Shown: positions 22,296 through 34,575, numbered from the stretch's first letter. The stretch: 64,000 bases of DNA from Prinsepia uniflora (GCA_032719365.1 CM064873.1:47778332-47842331); one strand, 5' to 3'. Numbers and translations are program-made. The notes: a model not told the origin generated them from the sequence alone.

Positions 22296-24222
22296 TGTAA
22301 CGACCCAAAAATTTGAGAAATGAAATGGTGAAAAGTTTGTGTAGCTGGATGGTTTTTCCCTTAGAGGGTCAAAAATTGATTTTTTTTTAACCTAGGTACT
22401 TTTTTGGACATTTCGTGAGGGCGATTATATAGGCCTAGAATCTTTGAGACATAGATAGGTGGCATGGAAAAAATGGAGATTGAATGAGTTCTGTACGAGT
22501 CTAAATGTATTAAGGGAATTTTAGTAATGTTAGTACTAGGGGTATTTTTTTAATTTCACACGGGCGATATTATGTCCATGCTTATCATTATAGTTTCTCC
22601 TATCTCCTCGGAATGCTTGGCACCGACTTGGTTAGGGGGATTGGGGTGTTTATTTATATATTGTTTTGAGCAAGTTCTTCTATGTTTATGACAAGGAACA
22701 CCCAAAAATTCAAGAGCTCCCACCCTTGTCTGTGATAACTGACTGTAGAGGAAAACAATGAAAGAGTTAGAGAGCAAGTAAGGAAACTAGTGAAGGAAAA
22801 CAGAAAAGAGTTGGATTCTGGAATTTGAAAAATTGAACCTGTGGACCTTGAATCGGTTTCTTGAATTGGACTTCGATTGCTTGAATTGAGGTTTGTAAAC
22901 CTCTTCTTTGAACCATTACGAGAAAGACTATCAAAAAATCGAAGGAAAACACTCAAGGACAAGCCTTGGACAATGTCCAAAGTAAATTGTGAAGTTTGAG
23001 AGATTTCGAGGAATTAAGGTGAGTTTGATCCTCAAATTGGACATAGAATTGTGTTTTAGGGTTAATTCCAAGTAGGTGAGTTTGAGGTGCATGCTGTCGT
23101 ATTTCGACGTCTAGTCAACATGACCTTTTGTAATATGTAGTGTTACGAAAATGTTGGTATTATTTTCGAGACGACCAGAAACTGTCTTAGGATATTTGTG
23201 ACTGTCCAAGTGTTATGTGTAGTTTTATGACAGACAATAAGATTTACAAAATTTACAAAAAAAAGCGTGCTGCAACTCGAAATTCGACTGCTTGGACGGT
23301 TTCTTTGATAAATTATTATGCATGCATAGTTAAACATTTTAATTTCCTTATTACATTATTTATATTGTAAAGATTTGAATATGATTTTCAAAGGATTTTT
23401 GGTGATTTTTCAATGATTTATTGAGTGGTTATAAGTACACGCTTTATGAAGTTTTGCGTATACTATATTTTGGGCTTAGGACCGAGTTTCAAATGTGTTT
23501 TAGCATGGTCGTAAGTCAAGTATTTGTATTAATTGAGTTTTACGTATTTTTGGATACAATTATGAAATGGTACTTGGGTTCAATCCATTTCGGTAATATG
23601 TTGACTTGGAATGTGAGTTAAGGGTTTATGTATGATTGTGATGTTTGTGTGATTTTAGTTTGCAGATGATAACCTCTGTTGTGGTGATGTGTTTCCCAGA
23701 GGTCGAAGCTAAGGGAGTTCCCAAACGAGCGTAGCATGGGGTAATTGTATTGTGTATGTTTCCTAGGCAGTTGAAGCTAGGGGTGTCCCTAGATGGCTGA
23801 TGCTTGGGGTACTAGTCTACGCGTAGTGCTTTTGTTCACTATGATTAGTACTTGGGGACGTGTATGGACTGTGCTTGATTGTGACATTTGTGTCTAGGTT
23901 TTGTGACATGATTTGATGATCATGGCTTCCATGAAAGGTGGGCCATGGATGGTTTTCTAATATGTTGTGTTCCAAAAGCTAATATGACTGGTTCGGTTGA
24001 TGTAAAATCTATTTTTTTGGTTATTTATACTATGCATGTAGGTTTTTGAAACTAGAAGGTATAAGCACGAAGGTCGTGGCTGCCTTGAGATAGATGCAAA
24101 AGGTAGAAGCTTAATCCCTTGTCTAACAAGAATCACAGGTAGTTTTGGAATCTTGGGGCTATTGTTAGACGGGAGGAGGACTGAGTGTGATTATCAAAGT
24201 ATATTTGAGACAGGTCCTGTCA
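22296..24222 (+). mobile_element. Solo LTR (1927 bp) in the Tat integrase
   Basis: It starts TGTAACGACCCAAAAATTTG and ends GACAGGTCCTGTCA. The flanks are GCTCA (22291-22295) and ACTCA (24223-24227), a TSD with one change. Integrase coding continues after it with NILTILKKIQGDYPTN. Inside are CATGCATAGTTAAAC and the 3'-end block AGACGGGAGGAGGACTG. No interior or partner LTR exists, so the element was reduced by LTR-LTR recombination. Confidence 0.87.
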
Positions 24223-24883
24223 ACTCATGGCCTAAGACCTGTAAGAATTTAGTGCCCAATTCTCGATCAAGCTTGTGCAATCCAGTCCTTATTATCCCCA
24301 AACCAATGGCTAGGCCGAGGCCAACAACAAAAACATCCTAACTATCCTCAAGAAAATCCAAGGGGATTATCCTACTAATTGTCATGAATAATTAATCTAC
24401 ACATTATGGTCATATCAAACATCAAAGCGAGGGGCAATCAGGATGTACCCATAGAATCTGGTCAACGGTTGGGATCCGATGCTCCCAGTCGAGATAAATG
24501 TCAGTTCGTTGTTGCATTTGCAACATCAATATGGTTTAGAACTAACGAGTGCATACGAGCTATGTGTAATGAATTAGAAAAGCTAGAACAAAAGAGGATA
24601 TATGCTTTAAAAAATATAGAGCCAACAAAGCGGCAGTTGCAATAGCACATCATAAAATAGTAATGGGAAAGACATTCCAAGGAGGGGACCTAGTGTGGAA
24701 AATATTTTACCACTAGGATCAACCCTAATCAGGAGAGGAAAATGGAGTTCGGCTTGTCAGGGACTGTTTAAAGTCCACAAGGTAAACAAAAAGGGGTCTT
24801 ATTATCTAAGAAGCGATGATAGAGCAATGGACAAAAATCCTACCAATGGCATTCATTTAAAGAAATATTACCCAACGCTATGA
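24223..24883 (+). pseudogene. Integrase C-terminal part, second Tat element
   Basis: Plus-strand frames give EATNKNILTILKKIQGDYPT (24310-24375), then LEKLEQKRIYALKNIE (24570 onward), VMGKTFQGGDLVWKIF and a C-terminal ORF ending DKNPTNGIHLKKYYPTL. This is the typical integrase tail with the GDLVxK motif that follows the catalytic core. Three frames are needed to read it. It ends with a TGA at 24881-24883, apparently the true pol stop. Confidence 0.82.
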
Positions 24884-25271
24884 GATTCCAAGAGTGGGGT
24901 AATTGGTTCAAATATCGCGGGATATGGTGAGACTACTTCCAAAGCAGAGAAATTGACCTTTAGAAGGCGCAAGCATGAAGGTCGATATGGTACCAAATTG
25001 ACCTCTAGAAGGCACCAAATGGTGACTATCAAAGGGAAGTTTATTTGCAATGTTATTAGCATGGTCTAAATTGGCTCTAATATCCAACCAAAAAAATATT
25101 CTAGTGTCATTTTTTTAAGGCTTTTTACTTAAAGATGCACCAGAAACACGCCTATGTGTCTCAAAATGACCAAGAATTATAATTCGTTACACTATACACC
25201 AGGAATGGGTGCAACGTTAAAACTATTGCACAATTAACTTAGTCGTCTTTGATGCCATTCAAAATACTATT
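24884..25271 (+). other. Downstream non-coding part of the second Tat element
   Basis: No gene is visible. A short direct repeat (AAATTGACCTTTAGAAGGCG at about 24950 and AAATTGACCTCTAGAAGGCA at about 24997) is the only internal structure. The stretch lies between the pol stop and a solo LTR, so it is probably the 3' untranslated part of the truncated element. Its own LTR is not seen. Confidence 0.45.
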
Positions 25272-26509
25272 TGTAACGGTTTCGAATCTCAAGAAAAAAG
25301 TGAGAAATAGTAAAAATTGGAAAATAGGTAGGTAAATGTCAATTTTGCCCATGTAAGGTCAAATACTTGACTTTTTATTCGGATTATTGTGTGAACTTTT
25401 CTAGGCCGGGTGCGCACAGCTCGGGTTCCTGAATTCATAAACAGGTAGTATGGCAAAAAATGGATTTCAAATAAGTTTGATTCAAGTCTAAATAAAGTAA
25501 GGGTATTTTGGTAATTTTATCATTAAAGGGCATTTTTTTTCATTTTACAAGTAGGACCTAGACTATTCTATATTTTTCCGCACTCTGCCCTCCTTTTCTT
25601 CCCCACCCAAATACCTAAACAATATATATTGGTGTTGTGTGTGTAAATAGATAGTTCGGTGGTGGTCAGTCGAAAGGAAGCAAAAAAATAAATTAGAGAG
25701 AGAACCAGAGAGATAAGGGAGGAAACCAGGAAAAAAAAAGGAAAAGAAAGAATGGAAGAAGGAGAGAAATAAGGAAGCAATAAGAAGGGAAAACAAGGGA
25801 GAATGAGTGAGAGAACACTATGACCCCGGAGAACCAAGTTTTGGGAATGGATATCAAGGTGGTCTTATGGGCTACTTAGTGTGAAGGTGAGGCTTCTTAT
25901 ATGCTAAGTAGGTCCCTTTGATCATGTTTGGGCAGAATGGGAAGTTTTTGAATGTGGGAAAGCGAGCGTTCGGGTTTAGGAAGCCATGGCCGAGAGTGGG
26001 CAATCTTGAACCATTAATTGAGGTAAATATTTCTCCCTTTTTATTACCTAGATCTCTTCCTAGGATAGGAACGATGAATTTTGATGTTTGGCTTGTCAGA
26101 AATGGTTGAGAAATGACCGAGATACGGACGGGTCAAATCACGGGTTGCAAGCGACTCGGTTATAGGAACTGGGTCAAATTCTGAGGTTGAAGAAGAGACT
26201 ATAGTTGGCGCATGAACACCATGCGCAACCCCATGTGGTGGCGCGTGCGAGCGCATGTGGCCTCCTTCGGCTGTCCAGTCAACACAAAAATTTTAGATTA
26301 TGAAGTTCGAAGTTTCAGGGTATATTCTTTGGATTAATCAGACTTCATTTGGGTACAATTTTAGTCATTTAACTTAATATGTTAATTTTTTATTATTTAT
26401 TTAATTTTAGAAATTTATGGGAACTACACCTATGGCTTATATTGTTATTAATAAGCCTTAGAAATGACTCATGATGAATAGAAGAGGTAGGCAAGTGATG
26501 AGGAGTTTA

Positions 26510-27149
26510 TGAGAGGACCCGTGCCTTGGAGGCATGGTTAGCAATCCCATATTGCCCTTGGGGATCTGGGGGATGCGCCTTATATGTGTGGGCGCACATC
26601 TATCCAACATGAGGCCTTTTGGGAACTCACCGGCTTTAGATTCCTTGGGAACTCCAAGGTTAAGTGAGATTGGACTGGTGCAATCCTAGGATGGGTGACC
26701 CACTAGGAAGTTGCACGTGAGCTTCCGAGAACAAAACCGTGAGGGCTAGGCCCAAAGCGGAGAATATCATGTTGGAGAAGGTCGGGTCGTAACAATTTGG
26801 TATCAGAGCCCAACTCCGGCCGAATTTGAGTGTGCCAGTGAGGATGTTAGGCCCCAAGGTGGGTGAATTGTGAGGACCCGTGCCTTGGAGGCATGGTTAG
26901 CAATCCCACATCGCCAGGGAGGATATAGAGGATGTGCCTTATATGTATGGGCGCGCATCGATCCAACATGAGGCCTTTTGGGAGCTCGTTGGCTTTGGAT
27001 TCCTTGGAAACTTCAAAGTTAAGCGAGATTAGGCTGGTGCAATCCTAAGATGGGTGACCCACTGGAAGTTGCACGTGAGCTCCCGAGGACAAAACCGTGA
27101 GGGCTGGCCCAAAGCAGACAATATCTATGGAGAAGGTCAGGTCATGAAA
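26510..27149 (+). mobile_element. Complete Cassandra element, plus strand
   Basis: LTR 1 (26510-26794, 285 bp) starts TGAGAGGACCCGTGCC and ends GGTCGGGTCGTAACA. LTR 2 (26869 to about 27149) starts TGTGAGGACCCGTGCC. The 74-bp interior starts with a primer site TGGTATCAGAGCC (26798-26810), identical to the plant initiator-Met consensus, and ends with the purine tract CCAAGGTGGGTGAAT. Candidate TSD is GTTTA (26505-26509) against GATTA (after 27149). The element lies in a solo LTR. Confidence 0.92.
26650..26721 (+). other. 5S-rRNA-like segment in Cassandra LTR 1
   Basis: AACTCCAAGGTTAAGTGAG, followed 20 bases later by CCTAGGATGGGTGACCCACT and GGAAGTTGCACGTGAG, matches the central and 3' blocks of plant 5S rRNA (AACTCCGAAGTTAAGC and AGGATGGGTGACC). 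This is the internal promoter region of the 5S gene. It is not a functional 5S gene, since the 5' third is unlike 5S and no standard 3' end is present. A second copy lies in LTR 2 at about 27010-27080. Confidence 0.85.
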
Positions 27150-27330
27150 GATTAATTACACAAGAAATAAGGATTTAAGAGAATTATTTGTACATAAGGT
27201 TAATTATGCATATTATTCTACAAGTATGTACTAAGTCATGATCTTACTATGTCTAACGGATGTGAGTAAACTTATTTGTTTTGCATATTACGAATGTGTC
27301 TTATTAGCTTGATTTATTTTATTATGTAAA

Positions 27331-28736
27331 GGTTACAATTCTATATTTCTTCATGTGGTTTTTGGCAATGTAAGGAGTCCTTAAAATGGCCTTATGATTT
27401 GTCAATGCGAATAATGAGATTCCAGTAATGGAAATAGAAACTTGTACTTAGTCAAATAATTAAATCCTTCTCTAGCGGGGCGAGTGAGTTGGATATGTGC
27501 GGTAACCTTGCAAGAGTGGATTTAGTTTGGTTAACTTAAGAAGCTATAGGTATAATTAAAACTGGTAATATCAATTATCTAACAAAGGGTGTCAGACGGG
27601 AGTAGGACCGGTCCGATTTTCATGGAAATTAGGGACGGGTCTTCTCATTATTAAATTCCTTAAATCCCCCTCTATGAATCTTCATCTTCTTCCTCTCTCC
27701 CTTCTCCCTTAGGACTGAAATTGCTAATCTCTTTCTTCTATTGTGGTTAAAATATTTCGTCAGTATTGACGAAATATTCTGTTTAGGAGACAAAATATTC
27801 CCAAATAGAACATTCCCTAATGTTAGGTAAATTATTCAGCATCATTTTGACACGATCCCCTATTCCTTCACTTACCTTTTGATATGAATCATTCAATAAC
27901 ATAGGAGAAAATTACTCTTTTGGTGAGAATTGTGCAGGATGTCAATCATAGGCCAAAACCAGTGCAAATGTGAAGAAAGGCCCCAAATTGAGCGAAAAGG
28001 TGAAGAATGACCCCAACTGAGGTATTGTGCCAAGGTTACAATTCTATATTTGTTCATGTGGTTTTTGGAAATGTAAGGAGTCCTTAAAATGGCCTTATGA
28101 TTTGTCAATGCGAATAACGAGATTCCAGTAATGGAAATAGAAACTTGTACTTAGCCAAATAATTAAATCCCTCTCTAGCGGGGCGAGCGAGTTGGATATG
28201 TGCGGTAACCTTGCAAGAGTGGATTTAGTTTGGTTAACTTAAGAAGCTATAGGTATAATTAAAACTGGTAATATCAATTATCTAAAAAAGGGTGTCAGAC
28301 GGGAGTAGGACCGGTCCGATTTTCATGGAAATTAGGGACGGGTCTTCTCATTATTAAATTCCTTAAATCCCCCTCTATGAATCTTCATCTTTTTCCTCTC
28401 TCCCTTCTCCCTTAGGACTGAAATTGCTAATCTCTTTCTTCTATTGTGGTTAAAATATTTCGTCAGTATTGACGAAATATTCTGTTTAGGAGACAAAATA
28501 TTCCCAAATAGATCATTCCCTAATGTTAGGTAAATTATTCAGCATCATTTTGACAAGATCCCATATTCCTTCACTTACCTTTTGATATGAATCATTCAAT
28601 AACATAGGAGAAAATTACTCTTTTGGTGAGAATTGTGCAGGATGTCAATCATAGGCCAAAACCAGTGCAAATGTGAAGAAAGGCCCCAAATTGAGCGAAA
28701 AGGTGAAGAAGGACCCCAACTGAGGTATTGTGCCAA
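27331..28736 (+). repeat. 703-bp tandem duplication spanning a solo-LTR end and an Athila LTR start
   Basis: GGTTACAATTCTATATTT at 27331 recurs at 28034, and the copies run together to 28033 and 28736. By eye there are only about a dozen single-base differences. Each copy holds the last 317 bases of the solo LTR, about 170 bases of flank, and the first ~213 bases of the Athila LTR (TGTTAGGTAAATTATTCAGC at 27821 and 28524). The duplication is therefore younger than both insertions. The 170-base flank has no recognisable feature. Confidence 0.95.
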
Positions 28737-30532
28737 CATCATGTCACTGCCGTGCCACCAAGCCCATGCCAAGCCACTAGGACCCTATCGATGTCATACG
28801 CATGTCACTGAACCTAAACAGAGAGCCTAAAGCCAAGACCTTGTCACTAGCATGTCACTGGACCTATACCGTGTGCCTTTGCAGTCCCAAGGTCGTGTTC
28901 CATCTTTGTTCCATTTCCCAAGGTCGTGTTCCATCTTTGTTCCATGTCCCAAGGCTGTGTTCCACTTTCTTTCATCGATTGGCACCCTTGTTCCAAAGTT
29001 TGTGTTCCAAGTTTCATGTCCTTATGCCAGCACTTGTGCCAGTGACATGTCCCCCAAAGAACCTACTTTTGTTCCAAGCAGCTACCCACTCAAGGACTAG
29101 GCCCTGTACCAACCAAACTCCAAGATACGCCCCTAATGTTTTATTTTGAGCTTTTGCTCCAGCTTGTTCCATCGAAGACTTCAAATGTTCCACATCTCCA
29201 AGATAAGTCCCAATCAAGGACCAGGACCAGGTCCATGTGCCAGTATCGTGTTCCAGTGACATGTCATTGGTGACAGGTCACTGGAACTTAGCCTAGGCCC
29301 ATGAGATGTCCTAAACCTAATGAGTGATAGAAGTCTTTAAGGATCCCTACTAGGACAAGGACTCAATGACGCAGATCAAGGATTTGTGCGATGAAATAGT
29401 TGTCCATGTGCATGTCGTGTGCCACAACGAATGGTGCCCTAAGTATTAGCGATAGACATAGGGCCCGGTTTAAGTCCCTTTGCGATTAGGAAATTGCTAG
29501 GGGTTTGTTCCCTGTTTAAAACCTATTTTCAGTCAGTCTAGGGGGGGTCTTTTTCCTCATTTGGTCCCAAAGCTCTGTCAAACTATATACTTATTTTACA
29601 ATTAGTTTATTTACGATTTTGCATTCATAGTTCTTGGAAGGTGACTTGACCGTGTGAAGTTCACCATCCCCTTACCTTTGTAACTTAGTATCTCAACTCC
29701 AAAATTTTGTTCATTTAATGTTTCTTTCAATTATCTCATTGTTTATTTCAAGCATGTGTGAGTAGACCTTTAAGGATTAGGGCTACTTGAAACCCTAACC
29801 ATGAGTTTTTGTACTTAGATTCTTGTTTGATTTTCTTCATCGTGTAAATTGTATTGGTTTGATCTACTATGATTAATGAACTCAACTGGGTGTGTGTAAG
29901 CATAGCTAACTTATTTGCATTGAAATTGTAGATGACATGTGCTAGGTTAGACCATCATATCTATCTAGTTATTGTACGCATCACGACTAGGGGGTGGACT
30001 CCTAGTTATAGGTTAAAATCATGAAGCTTAGGGCATATTTATACCCTTAGGTTAGTGTGGTGTCATCAAATCCTCTTTGTGTGCAAGGAATCACCAAAAC
30101 GTTGTGGTAGACACTTGAGATCATATGCCCTGCCTTGCGTATATTAAGTAAGAAAGGATGAATGTGTCTAGTAAGCATATGCCCTGCCTTAGGCACGGGA
30201 CCTATTCCAAATCATTAGTGAAGATGTTAAATGGAATCTAAGGAAGATAACAAGTGGTAGGGTAGATAGTTGGCCCTAATCCTATCTTTAAAAGAAATCT
30301 AACAATCTAGTCGTTCTATTAATTGCGTCACAAGAAACTCAAGAACAAACCCATCTTTTCTGTTTACCATTCACTTAAGTCACTTGATTGAACTTGTTGG
30401 ACATCTTTGAACAAGTCCTTATGAGATTGACCTTTGCTGTTTTGCTATACTCCTTACACGTCTTGTGCACTTGCAAAGTATTACACATAGGAACTAGTCT
30501 TGCATCATCATTGTTGGGCTTTTTTTCTATTA
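28524..30532 (+). repeat. Athila-type 5' LTR (about 2009 bp)
   Basis: It starts TGTTAGGTAAATTATTCAGC and is taken to end ...TTTTTTTCTATTA just before AGTTTTTGGCACCG. The first 450 or so bases match the 3' copy at 53786-54275, with repeated phrases such as GTTCCATGTCCCAAGG and CAAGGTCGTGTTCCA (28890-28985). The end is inferred from the primer site and from similarity to the reverse-strand copy at 63474. No promoter was proven, but the transcription start should lie in this block. Confidence 0.82.
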
Positions 30533-30538
30533 AGTTTT

Positions 30539-30556
30539 TGGCACCGTTGCTAGGGA
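30539..30556 (+). promoter_or_regulatory. Athila primer-binding site
   Basis: TGGCACCGTTGCTAGGGA differs by a few bases from the Athila consensus, which pairs with the 3' end of tRNA-Asp. It sits six bases after the inferred LTR end, with the AGTTTT spacer usual in this lineage. Confidence 0.88.
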
Positions 30557-30649
30557 CTTGTCCCTCAACGGTGTCCATTTTGTTTGGTTCACTTGACTTA
30601 GTGTGTTTTCTTATTACAGGTGTCTTGCATGAACTCAACTCTAGGTATT

Positions 30650-32250
30650 GACCTAGGATTAAGTTCGGTCTCCACCACACCATCAAGGATCACATCCACA
30701 CCATCTTCAAGGAATTCATCAGTCCACAGGAATTCTTTACGTGATCTAAGACAAATGGATGAACCACCAAATGAGCCCCCCCTTGCATAGCCACCCCCAA
30801 GGATTCTAAGGGACTATGCTGCACCCAATGTATCTGAGGACCAGTTTCCCATTATGTTCCCTGAAAGTACAATGGCCAATTTTGAGCTTAATTCAGGTAC
30901 CATTCATATGCTTTCTGTTTTTAAAGGTTTAGAAGGTGAGGATCCTCACCGACACATTAAGGAGTTCCTTCAAATATGTTCCACACTTAGGATCAATGGA
31001 ATGATTGAGGCTGAGATCAGGCTCAGGTTGTTCCACTTTTCCTTCAAGGATAGAGTTAAGGCTTGGTTCCATTCCCTGGCCCAGCCTCTATCCACACTCG
31101 GAGATACTTGGCTCGAAGTTCCTCACTCATTACTATCCAATGGAGAAGACTAATGAGTGGAAATCAAAGATCATGAACCTTAGATAATTTTTTGATGAAG
31201 CTTTCTATGAGTATTAGGAGAGGTTTAACAAAATGTTGAGAGCCTTCCCTCACCATAGCATTGTTGATGAGCACCTCATGATGTAATTCTATGGGGGCTT
31301 CAATACGGGGGATAGGAACATGGTTGATTCTCAATCTTAGGGAATCGTAGAGGGTACTATTGAGCAAGCCCGTATGGCCTTTGAGAACATCTCTCAAAGG
31401 GAGAAGAGATTTAGCTATAGAGGACACACCTCTAAGCCCATCGTGGAAGCTAGACGTGATGAGAAGGATTCCACCATTGCCCAACTGGCTACCATGGTTA
31501 AGAAGCTATGTAATGAGAAGGTTAAGAGAGTTAGTATGTGTGATGTGTTTTCTACGCATGGACACTCCTTACATGAGTATGCCATGGTCGAAGACATCAA
31601 CTATGTAGGTAGGTACAATAATAGCCCTAGACCTCGTAATGACCCTTACTCCAATACTTACAATCCAGGGTGGAAGAACCACCCAAACTTTAGGTGGAGC
31701 AACCAAAACACAGAAAATCCCTTGCCACCACTAGGATTCTAACAGTAAATCCCTTCTCTTCCAGCTCCTCCACATCAGCCTCAAGGTCCCTCCACGAGTC
31801 AAGGAACCTCAGGAGAATTGTGGAAAGATGCCATAGTTGCCTTAGCTCACTAGAGTGCCCAATTGACCCAAAATGTCAATACCCTAACCTAAGAGCTAAG
31901 AGAGAACCAGTCTAAGCATGACAATTCTATAGCCAACTTCGAAAGGCAAGTAGGACACATTACCAACCAGCCAAACCATTGTGAGCAAGGAAAGCTCCCT
32001 AGCCAACCATTGATCAATCCTAGGGGGCCTCATAGACCACACGGTCCTACGACCAATGACATCACATTCAGAAGTGGGACACAAATTTAAGGACCTTCAT
32101 ATGCCCCTCATGATGAAGTGATAGTCCAAGGACTTGCTGATCACTCAGAGCCTTAATCCGTGCCAAACTTCATGGATTTGCCTTATGGACAAGAGCCAAG
32201 CACTCAGGACCTTCCTGTCCCTTTGAGGCCCCAAGTTAGCCCCTAATTAC
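30650..32250 (+). pseudogene. Gag remnant of the Athila element
   Basis: The ORF at 30854-31153 contains SVFKGLEGEDPHRHIKEFLQ, then INGMIEAEIRLRLFHFSFKD and RVKAWFHSLAQPLSTLGDTW, the Athila Gag core. Reading continues after a frameshift and stops with RFNKMLRAFPHHSIVDEHLM, and then (31374-31742) with AFENISQREKRF and AQLATMVKKL. The C-terminal part is rich in Pro, Ser and Asn. Gag forms the particle that packages element RNA. Several stops break it. Confidence 0.82.
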
Positions 32251-32339
32251 CTGACCCTAGTTTGGCCAGATCTGCTCTATAAGAGAAAATTCAGAGCCCT
32301 CCTACTGGCCAACCTCAAACGGTCCCAATTACATCACCA

Positions 32340-33240
32340 TTTCCATGCAATGTGTTCCCACAGCTCCTTGGTTGTGTAGCCCCTAAGTCCATTCCCAATT
32401 CCAACAAGCAGCCCAAGAAAGTGTCCTTTGACTTGCCTACCAAGGCACCACTTCATTTCCCTTGTAGATTTCATTCCAAGGACATAAACAAGGAAGATTT
32501 TGAAGAGGAAATCATCACCATGTTGAAGAAGCTACAATTCACTCTCACTTACTCTCAGATCTTCTATTATATGCCTATCTTTGCCAAGCTCATCAAGGAC
32601 CTTGTGGCATAGAGGCGTGGCTTTGGTTCCACTCATGTAGTGGACCTCCCTAAGGCATGTGTTGCTGCCCTATCCAAGATGCCTTCAAAACTCAAGGATC
32701 CTGGCCCTCTTTCCCTGCCTTGTCTCATTCAAACCAAGAGGTTTGAACATTGCTTGTGTGACATAGGTGCCTCGCCAACATCATGCCCTTCCACATATAA
32801 AAGTCATTAGACTTAGGAGAGTTAAAGCCCACACACTTGTGTGTTAGATTGGTCAATGCTCCTATCACCAATCTAGTTGGAGTATTAGAAGATGTTCTAG
32901 TACAAATAGGAGACATATGCATCCATGTTGACTTCTACATCTTGAGAATGGATCATGTTGAAAAAAAATGGGGAACCTTTTCTCATTTTTGGTAGGCCCT
33001 TGCTTGACACAGACGAGTGTTTGATTGATGCCAAGCATAGAAAAGTGTCCATTAGGGTATTAGATCAAGTGCCTACCTATTCCATTCATGATGCCATCCA
33101 ATACCCCTTTGAGCCCACCGTTGACTTCCCTCTTAACATATCGGACATATTACTGCAAGAGAGCTTAGTCGAGTCATGCACCAAGGATAAAATAGAGAGT
33201 GCATTGACCACAACTCCTGCCTCTAAAAGCCTCTTAGGAT
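32340..33240 (+). pseudogene. Gag-pol linker and aspartic protease remnant, Athila
   Basis: The ORF at 32352-32612 contains PKKVSFDLPTKAPLHFPCRF and EEIITMLKKLQFTLTYSQIF, like the stretch before the Athila protease. Near 32745 the frame reads HCLCDIGASPTSCPST, in which DIGAS takes the place of the D(T/S)GAS catalytic box. VDFYILRMDH and then LLDTDECLIDAKHRKVSIRV (33000 onward) follow, the usual C-terminal end of this domain. At least two frameshifts interrupt it. Confidence 0.78.
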
Positions 33241-33347
33241 AAAGGGTCTTAGAAGAGCTCAATTACCTCAACACTTCACTTCCTATGCCTAAATTTTGAG
33301 CCACCTTTGAGCGCTTGGCCCTTCTTACCACTAAGGTCTAGCCCTCC

Positions 33348-34575
33348 ATGGTAGAGCCTCCCACTTTAGAGCTTAAGCCTCTCTCTGAGCACCTTAAGTA
33401 TGCCTTACTTGGAGACAACCAAACTCTGCATATCATCATCTCCTTCCACTTGAGTGGCAAGGAGGAGGAGCAATTGGTTCAAGTACTTCACTCCCATCCC
33501 ACGACCATTGGGTGGTCCATAGCTGATATCAAGGGAATTGGCCCAACCAAGTGTATGAATAGGATCCTCTCGGAACCTGATGCCAAAGTTTCAAAGGAGA
33601 ATCAAAGGAGGCTGCATTCTCCTTTGAAGGAAGTAGTGATGAAAAAGATCCTCAAACTTCTAGATGTTGGGATCATCTACCCTATTAGTGACTCCAAGTG
33701 GATGAGTTTAATGCAAGTGATGACTAAGAAGAGTGGCATCACCATGGTGAAGAATAAGCATGATGAGTTGGTCCTTCAAAGGACCCAAACTGGATGAAGA
33801 GTCTGCATAGACTACAAAAGACTTAAAGCCACCACTAGGAAGGACCATTTTCCCCTTACTTTCATTAACTAGATGTTGGAACATTTGGCAGGCCATTCTC
33901 ACTACTGTTTTTTGGGATGGATACTCAGGATATAATTAGATCCCTATTGCACCTGAGGACCAAGAGAAGACAACATTCACATACCCCTACGGAACCTTTG
34001 CCTATAGAAGGATGCCCTTTGGTCTTTGCAATGCACCTACCACCTTTCAAAGGTGTATGATGAGTATCTTCTCAAATAGGGTAGAGGACATCATTGAAGT
34101 ATTCATGGATGATTTCTCTGCCTTTGGCCACTTATTTGAGTTGTACCGGGCCAACTGGGCCTGTGTGCTAACTAGATTTCAAGAGAGTAACTTGTTCTTG
34201 AATTGGGAGAAGTGCCACTTCATAGTCTAGCAATGGATTGTCCTGGGCCATGTCATATCGAAGGAGAGAATTTCAGTGGACAAGGCCAAGCTAGACATAG
34301 TGTAAAGTATCTTTTACCCTACCACTGTCAAAGAGGTCTGTTCCTTCTTAGGGCATGCTGGTTTTTATAAAAGGTTCATCAAGGACTTCTCCATGATTGT
34401 ACAACCCATGTGTGAACTACTTGCCAAAGAGGTGAGCTTCGACTTCATAAGGGAATGTCGTGATGCATTTGACACCCTCCAAGATAAACTCACGGGCTCC
34501 CCAATTATCATGCCTCCTAGATGGGACCTGCCCTTTGAGCTTATGTGTGATCCATCTGACTTTGCAGTTGGGGCT
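33348..34575 (+). pseudogene. Reverse transcriptase remnant, Athila
   Basis: Successive plus-strand frames give VVMKKILKLLDVGIIYPISD, RVCIDYKRLKATTRKDHF, KTTFTYPYGTFAYRRMPFGL, CNAPTTFQRCMMSIFSN and DIIEVFMDDFSAFGHLFELY. These are the conserved RT blocks in order, with the catalytic DD kept in FMDDF. Several stops and one frame change lie between. The ORF from 34393 ends FELMCDPSDFAVGA at 34575, exactly where a 2001-bp insertion begins. Confidence 0.9.

Larger units (their letters stand above)
14850..24890 (+). mobile_element. Truncated Tat-type gypsy pol, plus strand, split by two later insertions
   Basis: RT, RNase H, second RNase H, zinc-binding and integrase pieces occur in order on the plus strand. 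They run from 14880 to 16844 and continue at 22216-22295 and 24223-24883. The gaps are an LTR element (16845-22215, TSD AATAA) and a solo LTR (22296-24222, TSD GCTCA/ACTCA). No gag, protease or LTR of this element is visible. It was truncated within RT near the GT microsatellite. Several stops and frameshifts show it is inactive. Confidence 0.85.
25272..27647 (+). mobile_element. Solo LTR interrupted by a Cassandra element
   Basis: It begins TGTAACGGTTTCGAATCTC and ends GGGACGGGTCTTCTCA. Flanks CTATT (25267-25271) and TTATT (27648-27652) form a TSD with one change. Family landmarks are TTTTGCCCATGTAAGG near the 5' end and TCAGACGGGAGTAGGACCGG near the 3' end. A Cassandra element splits it at 26510-27149. 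Without that insert the LTR is about 1.74 kb. Its last 317 bases are part of a 703-bp tandem duplication. Confidence 0.82.

Noticed and set aside
22556..22980. Short minus-strand ORFs rich in Phe, Leu and Ser
   Set aside because: They lie in the solo LTR at 22296-24222, overlap each other in different frames and show no domain.
26650..27080. Possible 5S rRNA genes
   Set aside because: Only the middle and 3' blocks match 5S rRNA, and the segments lie inside paired LTRs with primer site and polypurine tract, which identifies Cassandra elements.
30375..30686. 103-codon minus-strand ORF over the Athila primer site
   Set aside because: It crosses the LTR end and primer site on the opposite strand, is not supported by any motif and is best explained as chance.
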